Source: Planctomicrobium sp.
Lineage (GTDB): Bacteria > Planctomycetota > Planctomycetia > Planctomycetales > Planctomycetaceae
Direction: 5' to 3'
DNA length: 26,575 nt
Assembly (NCBI GenBank): GCA_029259835.1
Contig: JAJDEL010000207.1
Span: 1 to 26,575, forward strand
Part shown: in pieces, positions 7,855 through 16,357 of the stretch
How positions within the stretch are numbered: position 1 is the stretch's first letter
Layout of the letters: the number at the start of each line of letters is the position of its first letter
The notes under the pieces: generated by a model
What the model saw: the letters and a program-made list of their open reading frames with translations, nothing else
What the model was told of the DNA's origin: nothing
The model's database searches: none
Program-made: the position numbers and the translations under genes

Positions 7855-8816
7855 TGTTGAATCCCGAATCGAAATGGATCGTTGAGATCAAGGATGAGGG
7901 TTGCTTCGGCATTCACGTAAGCAGTGCCAGTGATGCTTGGAATGAGTTCGCCGTCTCGTTCCGAAATCGAACCTTCGAACAGACTGCCGATGATACTTTC
8001 TTGACGAAAAACTTGACCGGGGGCGAGTTTGCCATCCGTATGAAGGCAGGCAAGCTTCGCGCTTGTCCCAGTTCCACAAGGTGAACGATCGTAGGCGCCG
8101 CCAGGACAAAGAACGAAATTCCGGCTGTCGTTGTTCGGATCTTCAGGAGCGGAGAAGAGTTCAATGTGGTCGATTTCCTGATGATCTTTTCCCGTGATAC
8201 CACTCGCCTTTAACGCTTCACGAATTTTCAAGGTAACACTTCTCAGATGCTCAACGTTTGAGAGAGTCAATTCTTGACCATGATCATTCACCAGGAAGAA
8301 CCAGTTCCCTCCCCAGGCAATGTCGCCTCGTATTTTCCCCAATTCATCGACTTCAATCTCGACATTTTTCCGATATCGATACGCCGGAACGTTTTGAATC
8401 GTGACTTTGTTCCTCTCTGTTAATTCAAATTTTACAGTGCCAACAGGTGTGTCGAGTTTATAATGACCCGATTTGATTCGTCCGAGGTACTCATGAGCAA
8501 CAGCAACACCGATTGTGCCATGACCGCACATATTGAGAGGACCAATGTTGTTAAAAAAGATGACACTGGCGATTGAGTCAGGATTGATCGGTGGACGTAA
8601 GAGAGCACCGACCATGACATCGGACCCTCGCGGTTCGTTCACGACTGCTGAGCGAAACTCGTCGAACTCTTTCTGAAAACGGTCTTTTTGTTCGAGAAGC
8701 GTTCCTGTCCCGAGATCAGGTCCACCGGAAATGACGATCCGTGTCGGCTCACCGCCAGTGTGAGTGTCGATAATACCGACTCGCTGTAATGTCGCTTCAT
8801 CCGAAAAAGGAGGCAT
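7851..8816 (-). CDS. Proline racemase family protein, probably 4-hydroxyproline 2-epimerase
   Basis: A 321-residue protein of the proline racemase superfamily. It opens with IIDTHTGGEPTRIV (about 15-28), typical of the family. Both catalytic cysteines are present: C97 in MCGHGTIG and C247 in DRSPCGTGTSA. Presence of both argues for a racemase or epimerase rather than the trans-3-hydroxy-L-proline dehydratase subgroup, where the first cysteine is replaced. The overlap with a DadA-like dehydrogenase favours hydroxyproline 2-epimerase over proline racemase, but this is inference. It should act in the cytoplasm. The ATG at 8816 is well placed, with an A/G-rich stretch (AGAAAAGA) just upstream. 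It is first in a likely operon with the dehydrogenase and perhaps the Ppx/GppA gene. Confidence 0.93.
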   Translation of the reverse strand: MPPFSDEATLQRVGIIDTHTGGEPTRIVISGGPDLGTGTLLEQKDRFQKEFDEFRSAVVNEPRGSDVMVGALLRPPINPDSIASVIFFNNIGPLNMCGHGTIGVAVAHEYLGRIKSGHYKLDTPVGTVKFELTERNKVTIQNVPAYRYRKNVEIEVDELGKIRGDIAWGGNWFFLVNDHGQELTLSNVEHLRSVTLKIREALKASGITGKDHQEIDHIELFSAPEDPNNDSRNFVLCPGGAYDRSPCGTGTSAKLACLHTDGKLAPGQVFRQESIIGSLFEGSISERDGELIPSITGTAYVNAEATLILDLNDPFRFGIQH

Positions 8817-9159
8817 GTTTATTCTTTTCTAATCTCTGCTGAATGAGGATGCTTCCACTTTTTCTGATCTGGGATCAACAATCAAGGCTCTTCATGAGAA
8901 CATTCACTGAACCTGAAGTTGTTAATCTGGGAGAAACAGGTCAACTTTTCCTTCCGTGCACCTTCTAACGGTCATCACTATTGTAGGAAAGAATCATCTT
9001 ATGACGGTTCTTTGGTCGATAAACCGAAGGCAGGTATCCCTCCGGAATGCTCCTGACTGTTTGTTTTAAAGGAAAACGCTGAGTTTAGCGTTAGATTTTA
9101 AGGCAGGGTCACATTCAATTCTCAAGCCCGGAGGATCTGCCAGAGGGGAGCGACCGCTC
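8817..9159. other. Divergent intergenic region between the epimerase and the efflux lipoprotein gene
   Basis: These 343 bases separate two divergently transcribed units and must hold both promoters. No coding frame, tRNA or long repeat was seen. The only symmetry noted is a short 6-bp inverted repeat, AACGCT (9075-9080) with AGCGTT (9087-9092), about 70 bases upstream of the efflux gene, and an imperfect pair AACGGTCAT / ATGACGGTT near 8968-9010. Either could be an operator; neither is strong. Confidence 0.4.
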
Positions 9160-11364
9160 ATGCGGATGTACCGAGGATGGATTCGTCGAAAATGGGGACT
9201 GGCAGCCGCGATGCTGGCTGGAATTGGTGTTGGTTGCGCTCACTCGCGAACTGATGTCAATTATCTTGGCGAACCAAATGTCAGCTATTATAAGGGTCAT
9301 GCAACTCAAATTGACTACCCTGCAGTTGATGCTCCTTTGGCATCGGAGGTCGTCACGACACGACCACCGTTGACTGTCCGAGACAAGGCAAATCTGCCGA
9401 TTCGAGAAATTGCACTCGGCGAAGCTGTTCAAACTGCCCTTTCAAATAGCCAAATCATTCGTACGGCAGGGACGTTCCTTTCAACCGGAAATGCTCTCTA
9501 CACCAATCCAGATCGAGTTTCGTCGATTTATGATCCTGCGATTCAGGAAAGCGGCGTTCTTTTCGGAGGTCGAGGTGTCGAGGCGGCTCTTTCAGCGTTT
9601 GACGCTCAACTTCAATCAAGCATGATCTGGGGTCGAGACGAACAGGCGCAGAATAATTCTGCCCTGGGTGGAGGAATTGGCGGCGGCAGCGCACTTATTC
9701 AAGAGACCGGGGTCTTTTCATCCTCACTGTCGAAGACATTTGCACACGGTGGCAGTGTCAGTCTGAATCAAAATACAACATATCGTGGGACGAACTCGCC
9801 TTCGCTCTTTCCTTCTGCATATTCGGGTAATATGCAACTTCAGTATCAGCTTCCACTTTTGGCAGGTGCTGGAACGGAATTTACACGAATTGCTGGTCCG
9901 ATTGGGCAGTCTTTCGGCGGCATCTCCGGGGTCTCTCAAGGTGTGCTGATTGCTCGCATTAACAACGACATCACTCTTGCCGATTTTGAAGCGTCGGTTC
10001 GGAATCTTGTGTGGGATGTCGAAAATGCCTACTGGGATCTTTACCTCGCTTACCAGGTTTTTGATGTCGCCACGCAAGCTCGTGACTCGACTGATTCGCT
10101 CCGAAAATATATTGATTTGAGGGTCACCGGAGGGGCCAGAGAATTTACACGAGCCGATCTGCATCAGGCTGAGGATCAATTTTTTGCAGCAGAAACCTCG
10201 GTCAATAATGCTCAGTCACGGATTTATGATGCGGAAATTCGTTTGCGGCGACTACTCGGCTTGTCGGTCAATGATGGAGAAATTTTGAGGCCGCAGGATT
10301 CGCCTGTCTCTGCCGAACTTGTCGCGGACTGGTATTCTTCGCTCACGGAAGCTTTGACGCATCGCGTTGAGCTTCGACGCCAGAAATGGAACCTCAAGAG
10401 CCTCGAACTACAACTTCGTGCCGCGGAGAGTTTGACTCGTCCGCGCATGGATTTCATTGGTGGTTACCAAGTCAATGGCTTTGGCGATGACCTATTGAAT
10501 TACAACCAGCCGAAGCTCGACAATTTCTACGAAACGATTGCCGATGGAGACTACACCGGTTGGAATCTTGGTTTACAAATGAGTTGGAGCATTGGGCTTC
10601 GTTCTGCAAAAGCTCAGGTTCACAACTATGAACTCCGTTTCGCAAAAGCACAAAAAGTGCTGTCAGAGCAGGAAGAGGAAATCAGCCACGAACTGGCAAT
10701 TTCTTTCCAGGAACTGGCAAAAACGTACCGAGCAACCGAAATTTCCTACAACCGAATGAACGCTGTCGAGCAGGAAATCTATTATCGCCGCTTGAGAAAC
10801 CTTGAGGTCGACCCTGCTGACTTATTGCTCAGAGCAATTATCCGCAAAGGTGAAGCTCAAACGGCCTATCATCAAAACCTGGTTGAATACAACAAAGCGA
10901 TTACAACCTTCCAGATGCGTAAAGGAGCCTTGCTCCGACATAATGGAATTGCACTTGCTGAAGGTGGATGGGATCCTTGGGCGTATGAAGATGCGAACTT
11001 CAACAGCAACGCCCGCCTGCACTCCAAGCCAAAAAATCGCATGATTCAAGAGCCAGAAGCATTCTCTGGACCTGCACCGTTCGGGGGTGTTTACTTCTCG
11101 AACCAGGAAGGTCAACTGGAAACACCGGATCAAATCGACGAAAAAATGAGTGAACCGACCCCAGTGAATGACAAATCCGACCCAGATGAGCAACCAGCGA
11201 AGCCGCTCCCTGAGAACGAAAAAGTTCCAGCTTCAAAAGTACCAACACCAGAACCACTGAAGAAGCCAAAGTATTCACCACCACCGGCCCCTCCAGCTGA
11301 AGAAGCTAAAACCTCCGCACTCGAAGTTTTCAAAAAGCCATTCGTGCTGAAAACCGAGGAGTAG
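9160..11364 (+). CDS. TolC/OprM-like outer membrane efflux lipoprotein
   Basis: A 734-residue protein with a lipoprotein signal (basic start, hydrophobic AAAMLAGIGVG, C26 as lipobox cysteine). The middle matches the outer membrane efflux protein (OEP) fold: IALGEAVQTALSNSQ near the start, long helical stretches such as VRNLVWDVENAYWDLYLAYQVFD and ETSVNNAQSRIYDAEIRLRRLLGL, then LRAAESLTRPRMDFIGGYQ, and a second repeat ending in EQEIYYRRLRNLEVDPADLLLRA. TolC proteins form trimeric channels for efflux or secretion. It is longer than typical members (about 450-500 residues) because of an extended N-terminus and a Pro/Lys/Glu-rich tail (about 640-734) that looks disordered. No membrane-fusion protein or inner-membrane transporter lies beside it. 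The ATG at 9160 follows AGGGGAG at about 9-base spacing; ATG 9166 is an alternative. Confidence 0.9.
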   Translation: MRMYRGWIRRKWGLAAAMLAGIGVGCAHSRTDVNYLGEPNVSYYKGHATQIDYPAVDAPLASEVVTTRPPLTVRDKANLPIREIALGEAVQTALSNSQIIRTAGTFLSTGNALYTNPDRVSSIYDPAIQESGVLFGGRGVEAALSAFDAQLQSSMIWGRDEQAQNNSALGGGIGGGSALIQETGVFSSSLSKTFAHGGSVSLNQNTTYRGTNSPSLFPSAYSGNMQLQYQLPLLAGAGTEFTRIAGPIGQSFGGISGVSQGVLIARINNDITLADFEASVRNLVWDVENAYWDLYLAYQVFDVATQARDSTDSLRKYIDLRVTGGAREFTRADLHQAEDQFFAAETSVNNAQSRIYDAEIRLRRLLGLSVNDGEILRPQDSPVSAELVADWYSSLTEALTHRVELRRQKWNLKSLELQLRAAESLTRPRMDFIGGYQVNGFGDDLLNYNQPKLDNFYETIADGDYTGWNLGLQMSWSIGLRSAKAQVHNYELRFAKAQKVLSEQEEEISHELAISFQELAKTYRATEISYNRMNAVEQEIYYRRLRNLEVDPADLLLRAIIRKGEAQTAYHQNLVEYNKAITTFQMRKGALLRHNGIALAEGGWDPWAYEDANFNSNARLHSKPKNRMIQEPEAFSGPAPFGGVYFSNQEGQLETPDQIDEKMSEPTPVNDKSDPDEQPAKPLPENEKVPASKVPTPEPLKKPKYSPPPAPPAEEAKTSALEVFKKPFVLKTEE

Positions 11365-11400
11365 ATCTTCATCGAGGACAATTGAAAATGTCCAATGACG

Positions 11401-12387
11401 TTACTCTTTTGCCTCTTTCGTGGTGGATCCTGCAACCGGCACTTTGGCAGATTTCTGTATTGCTTCGATGAACATGGCAGTTTCGTCGCGTTCTTCCATC
11501 CCGGGTGGTGGGGTGTAACTAAAACGTTGAGCGGGGACAGGTTCATTGAGAATGACGTTCGCAAGCGAGACTGTCAAAATTGGTCGATAAGAACTCTCTT
11601 CCTCTGTGATTTTTTTCAAGTATTGGAATTTCTTAGGGAAGAGCGTCGCTTTACTGAACGTGATGCGGACACGGTCTGGCAGAAACTCTTGAATTTGTCC
11701 CGAGAGTCCACCAAGGCCGACGAGTATTCGGTCTTGCTCTCCGGGGTTCCAGACGCACTGAACGATTACAACAGGCTCACCATCTACCACCCCTTCTCGA
11801 ATTCCGTCAAAAATCATAGTCCTTTCTAAAGAGGCCAGAATCGCTGGAAGCCCTCCGATTCCAATTTCTGCGGCTCGAAAAACTTCTGGTTTGTCTAAAT
11901 CGAGTTCAACTGCCTGAATGATTTTCCGAATATCGCGTCGCGTCAATTCTATTTGAGGGGGAGCAGCTGTCTTTGAAGCAGAAGGCTTCGTGCGAATTTG
12001 CCGTCGTGTATGCAAGATTTGACCATCGCAAACTTCGAGGAAATCTCCTTCCATTTCGCCTAGTTTGACTGAATACTCAATTCGAGTTTTAAAGCCATTC
12101 ACAGCGGAGTACTTTCCAGAGGCCAGAAAGTGAAAATCTCCCAACGCGATGCTTTGAGTCATATCCGCCTGCACTGACTGAAAGTCAAACAACCGGGTTC
12201 GGGAGTCCTTGACGACCTGCAAAGCCTTCTCGTCTTGAACCGGAACATCTTTGATCTCTGAGGTTTCCGTCGATTCCACAACAGATTTCTCAGGTGCCTC
12301 TTTCGCCTGCGGCCAAGCGAAAACGACTCGTAACGAACACGTCAAAGTGAACAGGAGCGCGAATGTTAAAATGTACGGATTTTTCAT
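11401..12387 (-). CDS. Exported LolA-like hypothetical protein
   Basis: A 328-residue protein with a clear Sec signal peptide (about 1-24, ending VFA). After a low-complexity acidic linker (about 25-50) comes a region resembling the LolA/LolB-like fold found in planctomycete outer membrane lipoprotein carrier homologs: FDFQSVQADMTQSIALGDFHFLASGKY, RIEYSVKLGEMEGDFLEVCDGQILHTRRQI, and later DRVRITFSKATLFPKKFQYLKK. The pattern of amphipathic strands with a DGQ-type turn supports the fold, but similarity is remote. If correct it would sit in the periplasm and may bind lipid or lipoprotein. The ATG at 12387 is preceded by GAGAGAA. It converges on the efflux gene with 36 bases between stops and is divergent from the next gene. 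Confidence 0.75.
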   Translation of the reverse strand: MKNPYILTFALLFTLTCSLRVVFAWPQAKEAPEKSVVESTETSEIKDVPVQDEKALQVVKDSRTRLFDFQSVQADMTQSIALGDFHFLASGKYSAVNGFKTRIEYSVKLGEMEGDFLEVCDGQILHTRRQIRTKPSASKTAAPPQIELTRRDIRKIIQAVELDLDKPEVFRAAEIGIGGLPAILASLERTMIFDGIREGVVDGEPVVIVQCVWNPGEQDRILVGLGGLSGQIQEFLPDRVRITFSKATLFPKKFQYLKKITEEESSYRPILTVSLANVILNEPVPAQRFSYTPPPGMEERDETAMFIEAIQKSAKVPVAGSTTKEAKE

Positions 12388-12612
12388 GTTCTCTCGAAAA
12401 TGCCGAATTTACCAAAGATGTGGGTCACTTCAGTCCGATTAGAGAAGAGACCGTGAGCCTTTTGCATCATCTTTATAGACGACAGAAGGCAGAACAATAC
12501 AGGCAGTCGACATTTTTCGTCGCTGCGTAAATCAATTTTAACCGTCAGTGACAGTGTTGGTCGACCGCAATCTTGAGCGATTCAACGAGACCAGAACGGA
12601 AGAGGTCAAACG

Positions 12613-13827
12613 ATGAGACTCTATTTTCTGGCTTTGGGAACATTGCTAATCGTCTGCGTAGGATGCGCAAGTGATGGCACAAGGCTTCTCCAAAACGATG
12701 ATTACCATGCCCCTCCTGCCGAGATGATGCAGCGTCCCGGCCCCATGGTGGGAGGTCCTGGTCCCGGTGTGATTCAGCAAGTCAGCCACCAGATGCCCGG
12801 TCCTCGCGGTCCGGTAGGCATGGGTGGTCCTGGTGGACCATTCCCTGGCCCTGGTCCATCGATGATGGTAATGGGTCCACCACGGGGACCAATGGTCATG
12901 GCAACCTCACAGGTTCGATTTCTCGGTCCTGAAGGAATGCATGTCGGTTGGCAAATCGGACCTACATTTGCTGAAAACCAGCTGATGGCACCAGGCCGTT
13001 ACAACTTCCGACAGGCAGCAACTTACCGTCTCAAGCTGACCAACATCCCTGGTCGCGAAGGTTTAGTTGTTTACCCATCGTTGCACGTCTATCCGACGCT
13101 ACCAATGACTGCCGCCTACCTGGAACACAATGCACTGCCAATGCGAATCACAGACGAAGACCTCGATCAAGTCGAGACTAATAACTTCGTTACAAAAGTG
13201 ATCTACCTCCCGGATGCGAAGTACCAGGAACTTGCCATTGCAGGTGTCGAAGAGCTTGTCTCGACACGACTCCTTCCAGGTCAAGACCCTATTTCCGAAG
13301 CGGATCGCCGTGGAACGATCATGGCTGTCATCCGCATGGGTAACATGGACCTTGAAATGCCAGGACAGTCCGGCGGAGTCCAGAAAGCTTCACACATCGA
13401 AACTGTTGATGGTGAGCAAGATCAACACGTCCCTCCGATGCCAATTGGATCACATATCGGAATCGGACGAGGTGGAGTTCCTTCTGACCTGATGGTGGGT
13501 GGACCTTCGGCACCTGGACAACCTCCTTACAATCCTATTGCTGGTGTCGGTGGCGTTCCAATGTACGGATACCCGTCTACGAGCACTCCAATCGGACTTC
13601 CTGGCCCGGCACACATTCCACTTGGAAGACCTGCTGGCCTGAAATCGCACACCATGCGAAACACAACCGATTACGACATTCCCAAGCCGGTTGACCACAT
13701 GCTGATCGATGTTCGTCACGAGCCTGGTATCAGTATGCCACAACCTGTGAAGTACATGCAGTACACCGAAAAACACCCATCATACTCATCCGGTGATCTT
13801 TCGGTTCCAGCATGGGCACAACCATAG
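12613..13827 (+). CDS. Gly/Pro/Met-rich planctomycete lipoprotein sharing a domain with the next gene
   Basis: A 404-residue lipoprotein with signal [18 protein letters not shown] and lipobox C18. The Shine-Dalgarno GGAAGAGG lies just upstream of the ATG. Residues about 39-105 are a low-complexity Gly/Pro/Met tract (repeats of GPG, GGPGGP, MVMGPP) with collagen-like character. The folded part (about 115-250) contains [22 protein letters not shown], then [10 protein letters not shown] (192-201) and [16 protein letters not shown]. These segments are shared in order with the following gene (MVTKVVYL and ADERGRPMAIIRVGG), so the two are paralogs. The C-terminal third is again Gly/Pro-rich. The family is recognisable as conserved in planctomycetes but has no assigned function that I know. 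Location is expected to be periplasmic or outer-membrane attached. Confidence 0.85.
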   Translation: MRLYFLALGTLLIVCVGCASDGTRLLQNDDYHAPPAEMMQRPGPMVGGPGPGVIQQVSHQMPGPRGPVGMGGPGGPFPGPGPSMMVMGPPRGPMVMATSQVRFLGPEGMHVGWQIGPTFAENQLMAPGRYNFRQAATYRLKLTNIPGREGLVVYPSLHVYPTLPMTAAYLEHNALPMRITDEDLDQVETNNFVTKVIYLPDAKYQELAIAGVEELVSTRLLPGQDPISEADRRGTIMAVIRMGNMDLEMPGQSGGVQKASHIETVDGEQDQHVPPMPIGSHIGIGRGGVPSDLMVGGPSAPGQPPYNPIAGVGGVPMYGYPSTSTPIGLPGPAHIPLGRPAGLKSHTMRNTTDYDIPKPVDHMLIDVRHEPGISMPQPVKYMQYTEKHPSYSSGDLSVPAWAQP

Positions 13828-13838
13828 TTTTGACATGA

Positions 13839-13864
13839 AACGGGGGAGCCGCTGGCCCCCCGTT
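13839..13864 (+). terminator. Hairpin after the Gly/Pro-rich lipoprotein gene
   Basis: AACGGGGG (13839-13846) pairs with CCCCCGTT (13857-13864), with inner GCC/GGC pairs closing a GCT loop and one bulged A. It lies 12 bases past the stop codon and is followed by ATTAACTTT, a weak T-rich tail. It is a plausible intrinsic terminator or mRNA 3' stabiliser. Confidence 0.6.
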
Positions 13865-13877
13865 ATTAACTTTAGAA

Positions 13878-13905
13878 AGCCGCTTACTTCCACAGGTAAG
13901 CGGCT
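13878..13905 (+). promoter_or_regulatory. Second hairpin in the leader of the downstream paralog
   Basis: AGCCGCTTAC (13878-13887) pairs perfectly with GTAAGCGGCT (13896-13905) around the 8-base loop TTCCACAG; it is followed by CTCTCTT. It sits 41 bases before the next start codon. The right arm could instead pair with AGCCGCT at 13847-13853 inside the preceding hairpin, so the two structures may compete. Confidence 0.55.
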
Positions 13906-13945
13906 CTCTTCGCAACTCAACCATTGCGACAAAAAGCTGACAAAC

Positions 13946-14620
13946 ATGATCGAACGCATCTCCAGATTGTACTTGGCAATTCTCCTGAGCACGCTTCTGT
14001 TCACAACACTTGCGACGGCACAGGATCGCCATTTCCCGTTGAATCATCGCCAGCCGACCGGGATGGCTGGTCGCTGGAGCGTGCTGACTCACCCACAGAA
14101 ATATGGGTATATTCAACCAATCGAAGTTCATCTCCCTTCCGCGGGGAACGTCACTTTCTACCAGGGCAACCCAAAGAATGCAGTGCAGACAACAGCACCT
14201 TCCCAGGCAGGAATGATGGTCGGACACAGCTATCGAATTCGCATCAGTGGGATGCCTGAATTTCCAGGTGCGGAACTCTATCCCACGGTTGAAATTTTGG
14301 ATCAATTGCATCCACCTGCGGGGAAGACTCAAAATTTCCCGATCCCGATCGAAATCACCGCCGCAGAAATTAAAATTGTGATGCAGGATCGAATGGTCAC
14401 AAAAGTGGTCTATCTCGAACAACCTGACATCGCAGCCCCTATCGAACAGGGCAGACGAATCCATACGGAAAATTTACCGGTCACTGAAAACTTACTCGAA
14501 GCTGCTGACGAACGGGGTCGACCGATGGCAATTATTCGTGTCGGAGGTCGAATTCCCGATTCAACTTCGCCGATTGATGCCTTCTACAGTAATTCTCCAC
14601 TTGTCGTCCCCCCGCAATAA
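13946..14620 (+). CDS. Exported planctomycete protein, paralog of the preceding lipoprotein
   Basis: A 224-residue protein. The frame is open further upstream, but the ATG at 13946 is chosen because it starts a clean signal peptide (MIERISRLYLAILLSTLLFTTLATAQ) and the upstream extension would run through the two hairpins. The mature part repeats the domain of the previous gene: YRIRISGMPEFPGAELYPTVEI, a stretch ending PIPIEITAAEIKIV, MVTKVVYL (from residue 150) and ADERGRPMAIIRVGG. It lacks the Gly/Pro-rich tracts and the lipobox, so the shared domain is the conserved core and the flanks have diverged. Function unknown. It is 58 bases upstream of the DUF11 lipoprotein gene and probably cotranscribed with it. 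Confidence 0.85.
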   Translation: MIERISRLYLAILLSTLLFTTLATAQDRHFPLNHRQPTGMAGRWSVLTHPQKYGYIQPIEVHLPSAGNVTFYQGNPKNAVQTTAPSQAGMMVGHSYRIRISGMPEFPGAELYPTVEILDQLHPPAGKTQNFPIPIEITAAEIKIVMQDRMVTKVVYLEQPDIAAPIEQGRRIHTENLPVTENLLEAADERGRPMAIIRVGGRIPDSTSPIDAFYSNSPLVVPPQ

Positions 14621-14678
14621 GACTTTGTCTTTCGCCAGCACGAACAGAATCTCCCAGCTTTTACTGAGTGAAACAGCA

Positions 14679-16307
14679 ATGAAGAATTCAGAACTCCGCC
14701 AGCGACTCAGTCGCGCATCCCTGATCCGAACCATCGCACCCGTATTGATGGGCGGAGCAATTCTCTTCAGTTCTTCCTGCTCGAATGTTCGAGAGTTTGC
14801 CAGCAAGCCGTTCCATAAAGATGCTCCAGTTGCAAACAATGAGAAGAAGTCCGACGACGGGGGAGTCAAGCACGCATACGCTTCGAAATCGGAAAAACGG
14901 GACAGTCAAGACGGAGACTTCATTAAACTCCTTGAATTCAAAATGCAGGAATCCGAGGGCAAGGGACAACCGCAGCGACAAACAACACAAGCTGGGCAAC
15001 CTACTGTGGAAGATCTCATTTCCGCTGGCGAAGATCCGTTTCTTAGTTCCATGCCTGTAAGCCCTCCAGCAGTTGCCGACAATGTCGAATCGGCTCAAAT
15101 TGAAACGCAACCCGTTCCGGAGTTACCTCAACCACAAGTTGTTCAGGCAGCGGTCGAAGCACCAGTCGCCCGACCGTTCGTTGTTGACCAAACAATTCAA
15201 CTGATATCCGCCAAGGAAATTCAGCACGAGCCACTTCCATCTACCGAGGACGCAGTTGCGTTTGCACCTGAATCTCGCACTGCTGGTGAGCTTCCCGTTT
15301 GTGAACTGCCTGCCTGTCCTCCATTTCAGGCATCTCCACCACCTGCTGTTGCTCCAGCCTTCTCTTTTGCGAATGTGCCACGATTTCCGACACCTGAAAT
15401 TGTCGGAGATGAATATATTCATGATGGCGGTGACGAAGGAACAAAAGTCTATTACACAGACTCCACGAGACATGGTCTCAATGTCGAAGATACCGTTGTT
15501 GAATGGACGGACGATCTGGGTGTGGCTCATGTTAAACCAAGTACCCGGGTCAGTGTTTACTCTCCAAAATTCGCCGCCGTACGCTCTGTCTCGTTGCCGC
15601 AGACTGGCGTGAACATCCACAAATTGGCAGGCCATCAAGATCGAACGAAAGTTGCTGGTATCGATACACAACTCGTCATCGACGAAAAAGTTCACAACGA
15701 CGAAGCGCTCGCTATGCTGATGAGATCACGACCAAGTGGACTCGAAGCCAAATCAACGGACACTTCCGTACATCAAACAGTCAACGCCAGGAAGCATGTC
15801 AAATTACTGAATGTTTACGAAGATTTCCGCTTCTTCAGAGATGGTCAATTTGCCCGAGTCAACAGTGCCATCATTGGAGAGGCCATTGAAGCAGCGATTG
15901 CCTGGAACGGTGATCGTGGGGTCGTGATTTACGCTCACGACCTGGCCGGTCAGGAAGTTCAGGGACGCTTCACTTCCCAGGATTACACAGCCGTTGAAGA
16001 TCGCAGCACACCTGGCGACTTGAAGATCGTGAAAATTGTCGACAAAACCGTTGCCAAACCGGGTGATGAACTGACGTTTACAATCCGATTCGACAACGTC
16101 GGAGACCGCGCGCTTCAAAATGTCCGCGTTGTCGACAACTTGTCACCACGCCTGAAGTACATTGATGGTTCAGTCGATTCGAATCGCGATGGCAAACTCG
16201 ACACCGAAGACAATCAACGCGGCAGTCAAGTTCTCAGCTTCACTTTCGACGGAGAACTCAAAGGCCACACCGGCGGCTGGATCTCGTTCAAGTGCATCGT
16301 GAGATAG
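14679..16307 (+). CDS. DUF11-domain lipoprotein
   Basis: A 542-residue protein. The ATG at 14679 is preferred over upstream alternatives because it begins after the previous stop and gives a lipoprotein signal: basic start, hydrophobic TIAPVLMGGAILFSSS and lipobox C34. Residues about 40-260 are low in structure, rich in Gln/Pro/Ser. The central part contains HDGGDEGTKVYYTDSTRHGLNVEDTVVEW-like beta segments and an EDFRFFRDGQFARVNSA stretch. The last ~100 residues are a DUF11 (conserved repeat) Ig-like domain: LKIVKIVDKTVAKPGDELTF, NVGDRALQNVRVVDNL, SVDSNRDGKLDTEDN. DUF11 domains are common in bacterial surface proteins. It ends the + strand block and converges on the YkgJ-type gene. Confidence 0.87.
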   Translation: MKNSELRQRLSRASLIRTIAPVLMGGAILFSSSCSNVREFASKPFHKDAPVANNEKKSDDGGVKHAYASKSEKRDSQDGDFIKLLEFKMQESEGKGQPQRQTTQAGQPTVEDLISAGEDPFLSSMPVSPPAVADNVESAQIETQPVPELPQPQVVQAAVEAPVARPFVVDQTIQLISAKEIQHEPLPSTEDAVAFAPESRTAGELPVCELPACPPFQASPPPAVAPAFSFANVPRFPTPEIVGDEYIHDGGDEGTKVYYTDSTRHGLNVEDTVVEWTDDLGVAHVKPSTRVSVYSPKFAAVRSVSLPQTGVNIHKLAGHQDRTKVAGIDTQLVIDEKVHNDEALAMLMRSRPSGLEAKSTDTSVHQTVNARKHVKLLNVYEDFRFFRDGQFARVNSAIIGEAIEAAIAWNGDRGVVIYAHDLAGQEVQGRFTSQDYTAVEDRSTPGDLKIVKIVDKTVAKPGDELTFTIRFDNVGDRALQNVRVVDNLSPRLKYIDGSVDSNRDGKLDTEDNQRGSQVLSFTFDGELKGHTGGWISFKCIVR

Positions 16308-16325
16308 TCATTGATCGAGGGTTAT

Positions 16326-16343
16326 CCGCACATTCAAAGTGTG
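16326..16343. terminator. Weak hairpin between convergent genes
   Basis: CCGCAC pairs with GTGTGG (one G-T wobble) across ATTCAA in the 50-base gap between the DUF11 gene and the convergent YkgJ-type gene. Position fits a shared terminator, but the stem is short and has no T run. Confidence 0.25.
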
Positions 16344-16357
16344 GTGAAACATATTCT

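Noticed and set aside
9075..9092. Hairpin AACGCT/AGCGTT as a terminator
   Set aside because: The stem is only 6 bp, there is no T run, and no gene ends there, since the neighbours are divergent.
13793..13945. Upstream extension of the second paralog
   Set aside because: It overlaps the previous gene's end and two hairpins, and hides a clear signal peptide that begins at 13946.
14538..14678. Upstream extension of the DUF11 lipoprotein
   Set aside because: It overlaps the previous gene and would place residues before the lipoprotein signal sequence that starts at 14679.
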